Shown here piece by piece: positions 55,333-64,000 of a DNA stretch of 64,000 nt (positions are counted from its first letter, which is position 1; each line of letters opens with the position of its first letter). Both the position numbers and the translations under genes were made by a program. The DNA is taken from the NCBI GenBank assembly GCA_043228905.1, contig JBHGNT010000017.1, positions 15,190,001 to 15,254,000 on the forward strand, given 5' to 3'. This DNA is from Azolla caroliniana (lineage: Eukaryota > Polypodiophyta). Below the pieces are notes generated by a model, which saw nothing but the letters and a program-made list of their open reading frames with translations, searched no databases and was not told the DNA's origin.

Positions 55333-56389
55333 GTGTGGGACCCGGTCGACCAGAAGGTATTCCGGAGTCGAGATATTATCTTCATGGAGGATAAGACACT
55401 CGCCGACTGGGAGTTGGAGAAGAAGATAATGAACTCTGAGTCGACCGATAAGGATCGATTCTACGATGAGCAAACCCAACCGGCAAGAGACCGGTTAGCA
55501 CTCGACGAACCGGCCGGTGACGGTAAGGAGACAAGACAGGCTGAAGAAGAAAGAATAGGTGAAACCGGAACTGGCCAAGACCCCGAATCGGATTCGGATG
55601 AAGAACAAATAGTGGAGCCGGTTGTCGAAGGTCAAAGACGGAGATATCCTCTCAGAGAGAGAAGGGCCCCTCGAACATTTCCGAATGTAGAGCATGTGCT
55701 GTTGACCGATGAGGGAGAGCCGGAAAGCTTTGAACAAGCAAAGGATGACACCCATAGCCGCAAATGGTTAAGTGCCATGTAGGATGAGACGGATTCCCTG
55801 CATGAGAACCATACATACGAATTGGTGGAGTTGTGGAAAGGAAAGCGGTCACTCCGAAACAAGTGGGTGTACAAGTTGAAACCGGGAGATGCCGACAACC
55901 CCCCGAGATACAAAGCCAGGATCGTGGTGAAGGGGTTCCAGTAGAAGAAGGGCGTGGACTTCGACGAGATATTTGCTCTGGTAGTAAAGATGACCTCCAT
56001 CCAGACAGTGCTGAGTATAGCGGCAAGCATGTATCTCGAGGTAGAGCAGTTGTTGAAGCCAGCAAGGAAATATTATGGATGAAGGACTTCATCAGAGAGC
56101 TTGGTATTCGGCAGGATGAATACCGGCTCTATTGCGACAGTCAAAGTGCCATCCACCTTGCTAAGAACGCAGCGTACCATTCCAGGACGAAGCACATCCA
56201 GCGTAGGTATCACTGGATCTGGGAGCTAGTAGAAGATCGAGAGTTCACGCTGACGAAGATCCAGACGGCCGAGAATGGGTCAGATATGCTGACCAAAGTA
56301 CTGATACCCGACAAGCTGGATGCATGTTGGAAGCGGATCGGACTAGTAAGACATCCCATGCCGGAGTGAAGGGGGAGTTTGTTAGGAAA
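55333..56389 (+). pseudogene. pol: Truncated RT and RNase H of copia E
   Basis: The linker RRRYPLRERRAPRTFPN leads to HENHTYELVELWKGKRSLRNKWVYKLKPG and DFDEIFALVVKM. At about 56045, after MYLEVEQ, the sequence jumps into RNase H (VVEASKEILWMKDFIRELG, YCDSQSAIHLAKNAAYHSRTKHIQ), deleting most of RT including the catalytic box. RNase H ends with SDMLTKVLIPDKL and PMPE stop at 56367. A purine tract AGGGGGAG precedes the 3' LTR. Confidence 0.88.
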
Positions 56390-56973
56390 CAGATCCCTCT
56401 GGATGGGATAGGAGTACCCGGCAACGGAAGACCCGGTGAGAACCGGATGACGAGTGCCTGGCAAGTGCCGGATGGTGAAGGCCCGATGAGAAGTGCTCAC
56501 CGGATGAAGGGATATATTCGTAAATATGTTTCTGAGAGTCCATTGGGGCTATATTTGTAAATAGCCGAAAAGTCATATTAGTATAAATATGACTTAGGGC
56601 AAACTTAGCGTATAGCAGTTGTCATTCTTATTGGTGCAAGATTTGAGTGCAACAGTGTACAGAGAGAGAGAGTGTGAGTGAGTGAGTGAGAGTGAGAGAC
56701 GAAGAGGACGTTGTCTCTGTTGTAACCGCCGCCTGTGGCGAAGACAATGAACAAGAGGTCGTTGCCTCTGTGTTCATCTATTGTATATTGTAACATAGTG
56801 ATAGTTCGCAGTCTGTGGACTGCCGTGGTTTTTTCCCGTGTTTGGGTTTTCCACGTAAACATCCTATGTACTCTTCTCTTTACTATGTCGTGCGTACATT
56901 ACCCGTTTTTCTATGTTTGATCCTAGACTCGGTTGTGGCCGAGCGTTGTTTTCGGGAGCGTGTAGTCCTTTTA
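56390..56973 (+). repeat. Copia E 3' LTR
   Basis: 584 bp, close match to the 5' LTR. The final bases are TTTTA instead of TTACA, followed by GTATG and the rest of the F primer site. Confidence 0.9.
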
Positions 56974-56978
56974 GTATG

Positions 56979-57669
56979 AGAGCTCGAGGTTCTTTGGATT
57001 TTGTTGTCGCCGTCTATCTAGTCTCCTTTAGCAACTCTTCTTCTGTACACCGTGAAGATCTCAACCGACAACTCCCTACAAGATCATCCTTTTCTTCTAT
57101 GAAGAGAAACATTTTCGAAACCTGCACTCCATTGTTCTAAATCACCATTAAAGTAAGCCAGTTGGTCATACTTTACCCCTGTGATCGTATCCACTCGGAG
57201 TGAGACTTTGTTTTCTGAAGGCCCTGTCTCAACCGTGCTACATCGGATTAGATGACAATCGAATAGGTCAATTGACACTATTTACTCGCTCGTCTTAATC
57301 ACTCGTAGTAGCTTGGGCTCCAGGAACAACCCCCTTTCGTGCTTCATTCGGCTAGACAACATTCGGAAAGGTTAGTTGAATCTGTTCCTCTCATTGTCAT
57401 AGTCACCTGAAGCAGGATCGGCCTGGATAATCGGCACATACTCTGTGTTCAGAAATCTCGAAAATCAACATTCGAAATCGAATCGGCAAACTCAGGTCCA
57501 ATTCGACTACGTCGATTGACTGTAGTCACTCTAGACAAAATTAGCCAAATAGTTGAAACCAATTCGACTTGTGTCCAATTACAACTAGAATGACATCGAG
57601 TGAGCTAGTTGGCTGCACTCCACCACGGTTTGTGGTTGACTCCTAACAAAGTCTATCAAGCCAACACAT
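56979..57669 (+). other. Leader of copia F
   Basis: Starts with AGAGCTCGAGG, the end of the F primer site. About 690 bp without a convincing coding frame before the gag ATG at 57670. I see no other feature in it. Confidence 0.6.
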
Positions 57670-58445
57670 ATGGCATCAATATCCGGCTCAATAGAGATGA
57701 GTCTAAGGAAGTTTGATGGATCGAACTTCAACTTCTAGAAGGAGCAGATGCAAGACTATTTAATATCAAGGGGCAAATCGACTCCATCGAAAATGAAAAT
57801 GCTTCAGAAGGATACAAGCCGCTTGAATGGGAGAAGCTTGATAGAATCATCCAAGCCACCATTCGGATGCACCTATCGGAGTCTGTGTACTTCACGGTGC
57901 AATCGTGTTCGACTGCCTTTCAACTATGGAAGACATTGTTGGACACTTATGAGAAGAAGGTGGCCGCCACCAAGATATATCTGATTCAGTGCCTTTATAA
58001 TCTTCTAATGAAAGAATCTGACTCAGTCCAAGCACACCTGAACGAGTACGAAAGCTTAAGTTCCCAAATTGCAGCTCAAGGGACAAATATCGAAGGTGAA
58101 CTAAGAGCAATGGTGCTTATGAGTAGTATCCCCCCTTTATGGGAAACTTTCGTTACAATTGTGTGCAATGCATTGATTGAGCACTGTCATTAAGTACTCC
58201 TCAGTCACAAGCGCAATTCTGACTGAAGTAGCTTGAAGAAAATCGTTTGCGAACGATTCGGCCAACAACACTTACGTAGTACAAGGTTCAATCGACTAAT
58301 CGAACAACCGAGGAAAAGGTTCTTCATGGCAGCCGAACAACCAGCGAAGTCGAAGCAAGTTCCAGGATAATCGAGTCTGCAATTATTGCAAGAAACGCGG
58401 ACACATCAAAGTTGATTGTCGTGCACTCAAGGCCAAAAATGATTA
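57670..58445 (+). pseudogene. gag: gag of copia F
   Basis: ATG at 57670: MASISGSIEMSLRKFDGSNF, then TAG at 57736 (Trp in most copia gags of this type, by inference). Shifted frames follow; 57867-58190 is open with FQLWKTLLDTYEKKVAATKIYL and VLMSSIPPLWETFV, typical UBN2/Retrotran_gag features. A CCHC knuckle CNYCKKRGHIKVDC lies at about 58372-58413. Confidence 0.8.
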
Positions 58446-59510
58446 GGCTTAGCAAGCTGGTCAAAATAGTGGTCAACATGAGGAGGTCAATTACGTCGAG
58501 TCTTCAACCAAAGTACTATCGAACGACCCGAACATACTATCCATTGAGAATACATTCGAATAAGAAGTTCTTCTTACATCTGAGGAATCAAGCACATGGC
58601 TCTGGGATTCGGACGTTTCATATCATGTGCCCGCTCATCGATCCCAATTTCTGAAATACTCAGCCCGACATTTCGACTCAGTTCGAGTCGGAAATTCGCA
58701 ACATTGCGCTATCATCGGAATTGGCACAATACAACTAAACCTTCCAGGTGGCTCTACATTGGTACTACACAATGTGCGACATGTACATGAGCTCTCAAGG
58801 CCATTGATCTCATTTGGACAACTTGATGAAGACGACATTCGTGTTGGCTTCTCATCAGGAGGGTGGACACTCCACAGGGGGAACCTCCTGCTTGCTTGAG
58901 GACCGAAAGTACACTCGTTGTACCTGCTATAAGAGAGGGTGACTTGTTCTTGGTCGACATTCCCATGTCATCACTATGGCACGGATGACTCAGACACCTC
59001 AGCAAGGCCGTCATCACACATTTATCTAGAGCCGGATACATCCCTAAACTCTCCTTCTCTGATCATTAATTCTGCGAGCATTGACAGTACAACAAATAGA
59101 TAACCGCATCACATCCGAAATCAACATCAAGAGAATTGAATCCACTTGATTTGATCCATTTGGATGTTTGTGGCCCTATGCCACATCAGTCTCTTAGCGG
59201 TGCTCTGTACTTTGTCAACTTTATTGATGACTCAACTCCGAAGGTGTAGGTTTATCTGATCAAAACCAAAGATTGACTATTCTCGATCTTTTCCGAATGG
59301 CTCACTATTGTCGAGAATTAGTCCGACCGAAAACTGAAATGCTTTCGGATCGAGAATCAGATTCTGCCGACAATGCGACATACAACATGAATATACGACA
59401 CCCTATAGTCCGGAGTAGAATGGAAATGCCGAGCGAATGAATTAGACAATTCAGGAAATGATAGTATCCATGTTCCAACACTCTGGACTGTCGGATGGCT
59501 TCTGGGCAGT
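58446..59510 (+). pseudogene. pol: Protease and partial integrase of copia F
   Basis: Protease STWLWDSDVSYHVP (about 58583-58630) has Asp-Ser-Asp in place of Asp-Ser-Gly. Open 58627-58899: HCAIIGIGTIQLNLPGG, VHELSRPLISFGQLDEDDI. Integrase: LDLIHLDVCGPM (about 59146), FIDDSTPKV, then broken pieces and YTTPYSPE-NGNAERMN (about 59393-59442) with the Glu. The sequence stops at GFWA (about 59508), so the rest of pol is missing. Confidence 0.8.
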
Positions 59511-59548
59511 TTTGGGTTTTGGGTTTAGGCTTTAGGCTTTAGGGCCGC
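59509..59548. repeat. Telomere-like tract at a breakpoint
   Basis: TTTTGGGTTTTGGGTTTAGG followed by CTTTAGGCTTTAGGG, then CCGCG. These are variants of the plant telomere repeat TTTAGGG, about five units, lying exactly between truncated copia F and a truncated gag of the H family. Confidence 0.7.
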
Positions 59549-59752
59549 GTCATTAGCTCCTTCGACATAACTCCAGTAGCCGTGCCCGAGCAGGTACTAG
59601 TGCATCTTGTAGGACCAAGATGCGTAGTTGGTTCTGTCGAGCTTCTCTGTTGGAAGCGAGCTCGCCATGCCTCTATCCATCGTTCTTCTTGTTCTTCTTC
59701 GTCAAGCTATGTCGGCTGCAGAGAGGTTCTCAACCCTCGCGCTCTGATACCA
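59546..59752 (-). pseudogene. gag: gag start and primer site downstream of the H LTR
   Basis: Minus strand: primer site TGGTATCAGAGC at 59741-59752, then the leader, then ATG at about 59678 with MDRGMASSLPTEKLDRTNYA. TAG replaces the Gln of KMHQYLLGHGYWSYVEGAND. It is truncated at about 59548. It lies beyond the 3' LTR of H, so it belongs to a second, tandem copy or an LTR-sharing neighbour. Confidence 0.85.
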
Positions 59753-60138
59753 TGTAGAAAGAAACGTGCGGAAGCAAGTATGAAGACCGAACAGAAGAGA
59801 GGAAACTCAGGTTTAATGGAGAGCTTGGGCTTACGCAGTATACACAGGAGAGACAGAGAGAGAAACACAAAAAACTATATTCAACAATAATACTCAATCT
59901 GTACATAAGATGTGCTCAGTGAGCACTTTTATACAAGTCCTAGAAGGACTGACCGAAGTACTGACAGTACTTCAATGCTCATCAAGAGCTCCTACACTAA
60001 CTCCCAAATATATTCCTCACGGAATATCTTTCCTAACGGCCTCCTGGTTTATACACTCGGCCTAACCGATCGGTCCCAATCGATCCGGTCCTCGGCTTCT
60101 TTAGCCGATCCGGCCAATGTTGAACTTGTCTCTCAACA
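59753..60138 (-). repeat. Copia H 3' LTR (also 5' LTR of the tandem fragment)
   Basis: 386 bp; minus strand TGTTGAGAGACAAG...TTTCTTTCTACA. The internal side has CTTGAGGGGGAG, the polypurine tract (60140-60152). The other side is immediately followed by a primer site, so this LTR can serve either copy. Confidence 0.9.
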
Positions 60139-60389
60139 CTCCCCCTCAAGATCAACTTGAGGCTCTTCGGGATCTTCACGGCACCGGTTCCTCCTGGCTT
60201 CTCGCCTCGCTCGCGCTCCTCGACCTGTTCGACTCCGCGTGCTTCGACCCTTCCAGTCGGCTTGTCTGCTCATGTGGCCCTCATCAGCTCTTCTGTTGTT
60301 GCGGTGTTGACGCTTCTTCTGCTGCCTTTCCTTCCGCTTGGGCCTCGGTTGATTCAGCATGTCTGAATCAAACATCCGAACTGACTCGG
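60139..60389 (-). other. 3' tail of copia H
   Basis: Lies between the stop of the pol extension (60390) and the polypurine tract next to the LTR. Rich in Arg/Glu-type codons but closed; homologous to the tails of B and C. Confidence 0.65.
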
Positions 60390-60983
60390 CTACCTCCGAT
60401 CGGTCTTCGCCTCGTCCGAGTTGGCTGTCTCCAACTCGTCTTTGGTCTTCTCGCCCTCGATGGCGTCATCCTCCTCAGGCGTGGTTGGCTTCGGCTCTCT
60501 CCTTCGGTTGCTCCCCTTCTGTCTGCTTCCGAACTTTTCGGCAGGTCCGCCCTCGGCTTCTTCAGCCGATCCGAAGTCGAACTCGACAACCGACTCGGTG
60601 TCGCGGTCTCCGCTGCTTTCCTGTTGCTTTGCTTGGTCGTTCGGGACTGTTCTCCCCCTCAAGTTCGGCACGTCAAGGTGACACAACCCGAGCACACCTG
60701 AGAATTGCCGCAACTTGTCCAGACCAAGAGGCTTGGTGAAGATGTCGGCAGCCTGCCGATCCGTCGGAACGTACTGAAGTTCGACTTCACCGGAAAGGAC
60801 ACGCTCACGGACGAAATGGTAGTGCACCTCAATGTGCTTGGTCCGTGCATGGAAAACAGGGTTCTTCGCGAGCTGGATGCTGCTGAGGTTGTCGCAGTAG
60901 ATTGTTGTCGGATCTGACACCTCCTCTTGCAGGTCCTTAAGAAGCCGCTTCAACCATATGGCTTCGCATGTCGCGACAGCCGC
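60390..60983 (-). pseudogene. pol: RNase H end and C-terminal pol extension of copia H
   Basis: Follows the TGA at 60984 (Arg in EAEYRGA of relatives). CEAIWLKRLL, YCDNLSSIQLAKNPVFHARTKHIEVHYHFVRERV and ADIFTKPLGLDKLRQF complete RNase H. The frame runs on through the inner purine tract (about 60657) into a charged extension (EFDFGSAEEAEGGPAEKFGS, DDAIEGEKTKDELETANSD) ending at 60390. The extension is shared with C (31663-32076). Confidence 0.88.
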
Positions 60984-60986
60984 TCC

Positions 60987-62051
60987 TCAGTACTCAGCTT
61001 CGGTGCTCGACAGTGCAACTGTCGATTGCTTCTTACTGCTCCACGCGATCGCGGCACTCCCGAGGGAGAACGCGTATCCGGACGTGGATCGGCGATCGGC
61101 GGCGTTGCCAGCCCAATCAGCATCGGTGTAGCCGACTAACTGCACGGCTGCACCGGTCCGATATAGCAGTACGCAGTCCTTAGTGCCGCTTACGTACCGA
61201 AGTACGCGTTGCGCACACTGAAGGTGCTCCTCGATAGGTCGCGCCATGAACTGACTGATCACTCCGACCGGATAACTGAGGTCGGGTCGGGTGATGGTCA
61301 AGTATATGAGGCTACCGACAATTTGTCGGAACCTCGTCGGGTTGCATATCTTTCCCGTATTGGGACGAAGCTTGACGGTTCTGTCCAGAGGAGTCGAGAT
61401 GGACTTACAGTCGGCCATCCCGAGTTTGAAGAGCATACTCAGCACGTAATGACGTTGGCTGATCAATATGCCTTCGGGGGTACGAATCACTTCGATCCCG
61501 AGGAAGTAATGAAGGTCCCCCAGATCCTTCATGTCGAACAATGCCGCAAGCTGGAGCTTCACGCGGTCGATTTCACCTAGGTCGGCGCCGGTGATGACCA
61601 AGTCATCAACATACAGTAAAATACCAACGGGTTCGAGTCGACCTTTCCGGATGAACAGGGAAGAGTCCGATTTTGACGTAACGAAGCCCATCCGACGCAG
61701 TTGTTGCGTGATCTTTGCGTTCCAGGCACGCGGGGCTTGCTTCAGTCCGTAAAGGGACTTCTTCAGTCGGCATACTGCCGAGGAGTTCGTTCCGGAGTGA
61801 AATCCGGGGGGTTGTACCATGTACACTTGTTCCTCAAGGTCACCTTGCAGGAGCGCATTCTTTACATCCATCTGATGTAAGTGCCACCCCTTGGTCGCGG
61901 CTACTGCGAGAAAAACACGGACGGTCGTCATTTTCGCGACCGGCGCAAACGTCTCATCGTAGTCGATACCGTGTTTCTGCGCGTAGCCCTTTGCCACTAG
62001 CCGAGCCTTGTACCGGTTGACCGAGCCATCGGTGTTGTACTTGACCTTGTA
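60987..62051 (-). pseudogene. pol: Reverse transcriptase and RNase H start of copia H
   Basis: Open for 355 codons. [71 protein letters not shown], catalytic ILLYVDDLVITGADL (about 61600), MKDLGDLHYFLGIEVI, PDLSYPVGVISQFM, then RNase H VGYTDADWAGNAADRRSTSGY and STEAEY. Copia RVT_2 with all expected motifs. The flanking TGA codons (62052 and 60984) look like single transitions from Trp and Arg codons. Confidence 0.92.
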
Positions 62052-62054
62052 CAC

Positions 62055-64000
62055 TCACCTACACCCGATCGGTTTTACCCCCTTCGGTGCGTCAACCAGG
62101 TCCCAGGTCTCGTTCTCCACCAATGCGTGCATCTCTTCCTCCATCGCGGCGCGCCAATTGGCGTCCTTCGGTGCTTCTGCGTAGCTCTCCGACTCACGCA
62201 CTTCCGCTACACGGGTCATGTATGCATAATGATGCGCCATGTACTCGTTGTATCCGAACCGTAAAACAGGATTCTTCTGGCGGGTAGATCGGCGTAATCT
62301 CACATTAGCCGATGTCGAGGCCTTCTCGGTCGACGCGGTCTTCATCTTTAAAGACCTGTCACCGGTTCCCTCGGAGTCGGACTCGCGTCGGTCTGACTCG
62401 TTCCTTTCCGTGCCAGAATCCGACACCTTCTTCTTCCCTTTCTCTTTGCGCGTAAGCCGTCTCCTCGGCTTCCTGCGCGGAGAATGCACGGTCGAGTCTC
62501 CACTACTCGCCGGCTCTTCATCAGATTGGTCGTACCGACTCAATCTTCTAATCGGTCCACTTAACCGGAGTGAAATCGGACTCTCTTTGCGGGTCTCGAT
62601 TTCGGGCTCATTCGGAGGCATCTCGGCCTCGCTGACCTCATCGTCAGAACTCGGATTGGAGTCTAGGTTCGTAGTCGGGGGCAGGTACCAGGACGCGGAC
62701 TCGTCAAACACCACGTCATAGCTGACACGCACTTGTTTGGTGCGAGGGTTATAGCACTTATAACCCTTCTGCCCGTCCGAGTAACCGACCAAGATGCATT
62801 TCTCGGCCTTTGCGTCCAGCTCCCTCCTTTTCTCCTTCGGTACACGCACATACACAATGCTACCGAACACCCTCAAGTGTCGCAAGTTCGGCTTCGTTCC
62901 GAAATATAGCTTGTGCGCCGACACTTTGTCTCTGATCCAGTTCTGGATGTATACCGCGGTCCTTACCGCCTCGGCCCAGTAGAACTTGGGCAAGCTCTTC
63001 TCCTCCAGCATCGCCCTTGCCGCTTCCACAATCGACCGATTCTTTCTCTCGGCCACGCCGTTCTGCTCTGGCGTGTATCTACAACTGAATTCGTGCCGAA
63101 TTCCCATTTGTTCTAGATAACCGTTGAATTGACCGGAAAAGTACTCTTTCCCGCCATCCGACTGCAAGCACTTGATCTTTCGTCCCATTTCGGCTTCCAC
63201 GAACCCTTTGAGGTCCCGGAAACAGTCGAAGACTTCGCTCTTCCTCTCAATGAGGTAGATCCACGTGTGCCGCGTGTGGTCGTCGATGAAGGAGACGAAA
63301 TATCGGCTCCCGCCAAGACTAACGTTTTGTGTTGGCCCCCATACATCGGAGTGTATAAGGTCGAGCTTGTTCCGGCTCCGGTTTCGCTCGTTGGGGAAGG
63401 GAAGTCGGTGTTGCTTCCCAAACAGGCAGGCTTCACAAATTTGTGCCTTTCGGCCACTAAATTTGGGCAATCCGAACACTACCTGTTTCGTTTGCAGATC
63501 TTGAAGCCGCTGGTAGTTGACGTGGCCTATCCGCTTGTGCCACAAGTCGATGTCCGACTCAGTCTTTTGTCCCTTCGCGAACATTGCGGTGCCACCATCA
63601 GTGGAGTCGAGGATGAACATCCTCCCGTCTCTGCGCCCTTGCGCAATCACACGGCCTTCTTCCTCAATGAAGCACCCAAGGGGTGTAAACCGAACCTCCA
63701 TCCCTTGGTCGACGATCTGTCCGACCGAGACCAAGTTTTTCGTGATTGTCAGGACGTGCAGCACGTTCATGAGTTTCCCTTTCTGCCCGACATGGCTAAG
63801 GGGAACTTCTTCGACATTCGCGATCGGATGCGGAGTGTCGTCTCCAATTGCGACTACTCCAGGTTGTATCGGTTTTTCAAGGTACGAGAACCACTCCTTA
63901 TGGCTCGTCATGTGGTTTGACGCGCCGGAGTCTACGTACCACACCTCGTCCGATCTCGGGGTGGTCTGCTTCATTGAGTTTGCTTCGTGTCTCGTCACGA
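62055..64000 (-). pseudogene. pol: Protease, integrase and linker of copia H
   Basis: Open from the window edge to 62055 (about 648 codons). Protease VWYVDSGASNHMTSHKEWF with intact DSGAS (about 63925). GAG-pre-integrase LWHKRIGHVNYQRLQDLQTKQV. Integrase: zinc region CEACLFGKQHRLP, LIHSDVWGP (Asp), LQSDGGKEYFS (Asp), YTPEQNGVAERKNRS (Glu, about 63040-63080). Conserved QKGYKCYNPRTKQV, then the linker [19 protein letters not shown], and RT start MEEEMHALVENETWDLV. Only the TGA at 62052 separates it from RT. Confidence 0.92.

Larger units (their letters stand above)
52625..56973 (+). mobile_element. Copia element E, RT-deleted, inserted in primer site of F
   Basis: LTRs 52625-53205 (581 bp) and 56390-56973 (584 bp), TGTTAGGAAACA...TCCTTACA (3' copy ends TTTTA). 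Primer site 53209-53220. Target duplication GTATC/GTATG. Gag, protease and integrase are present with stops. The RT core is deleted and RNase H follows in another frame. Same family as M. Confidence 0.92.
52293..59510 (+). mobile_element. Copia element F, 3' truncated, holding E in its primer site
   Basis: 5' LTR 52293-52615, primer site split by E, leader 56979-57669, gag, protease, integrase to about 59510. No RT, RNase H or 3' LTR: the element ends in a telomere-like tract. Its proteins differ from all other copias here, so it is a separate lineage. Confidence 0.85.
59753..64000 (-). mobile_element. Copia element H, youngest copia, cut by window edge
   Basis: Minus strand; gag start and 5' LTR lie beyond 64000. 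Protease through RNase H are open apart from two stops (62052-62054 and 60984-60986). It is the reference for A, B and C in this window because its catalytic motifs are intact. Confidence 0.9.

Noticed and set aside
59509-59548. True chromosome end
   Set aside because: Only a few variant units, and sequence continues for over 4 kb on the other side.
1-64000. Host protein-coding genes
   Set aside because: Every long open frame outside repeats could be matched by motif to gag, protease, integrase, RT, RNase H or the D third ORF.

Overview
This window looks like heterochromatic nuclear DNA of a land plant, built almost wholly from nested LTR retrotransposons. The evidence for a plant is Ty1/copia elements with a plant-type initiator-Met primer binding site (TGGTATCAGAGC), Ty3/gypsy elements of two kinds, a short non-autonomous LTR element, and a telomere-like tract of the plant TTTAGGG type at one junction. 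I cannot name the species. I found no host gene, rRNA, functional tRNA or CRISPR array.

Layout. I use letters for elements. Copia A (1-11308, +) is an old copy broken by a solo LTR (3698-4265), by copia B (4682-10380, target duplication ACTAT) and finally by gypsy R2 (starts 11309, - strand). R2 is a scaffold scattered over 11309-52292. It is split by repeat L1 (12607-13993), by the short element K (14060-25746, duplication GTCAA), by copia C (26378-51293) and by copia F (52293-59510). K has gypsy D (14229-24292, duplication CCTAC) inside its first LTR. C carries a solo LTR (29988-30487), and copia M (32460-51028) sits inside its 3' LTR. M in turn holds an N-type LTR (32799-34156), a second D-type gypsy D' (34157-42717) which itself contains gypsy R (35047-41989, -), a solo N LTR (43210-44158), repeat L2 plus an LTR scrap (44267-45531), and copia Q (46598-49774, duplication GTGAA). 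F has copia E (52625-56973) lodged exactly in its primer binding site. From about 59505 the window passes through a telomere-like tract into a fragment of gag, an LTR and most of copia H on the minus strand (to the right edge).

How the parts work. The coding regions encode the usual retrotransposon set: gag nucleocapsid with CCHC knuckles, aspartic protease, integrase, reverse transcriptase and RNase H. Order is PR-IN-RT-RH in copia and PR-RT-RH-IN in gypsy. All are interrupted by stops, frameshifts or deletions, so no autonomous copy is visible. H is closest to intact, with two stops in the 3.6 kb seen. Gypsy D is young (LTRs about 2% apart by hand count). It carries the most unusual gene here: a long third sense ORF (20731-23853) between pol and the 3' LTR, with a large predicted coiled coil, a TATA-like box just upstream and only five stop codons.

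The most interesting points are the six-level nesting A > R2 > C > M > D' > R, the third ORF of D, repeated independent loss of the reverse transcriptase catalytic site, tRNA-promoter-like modules inside the L repeat, and the telomere-like junction near 59.5 kb. All boundaries and counts were read by eye.
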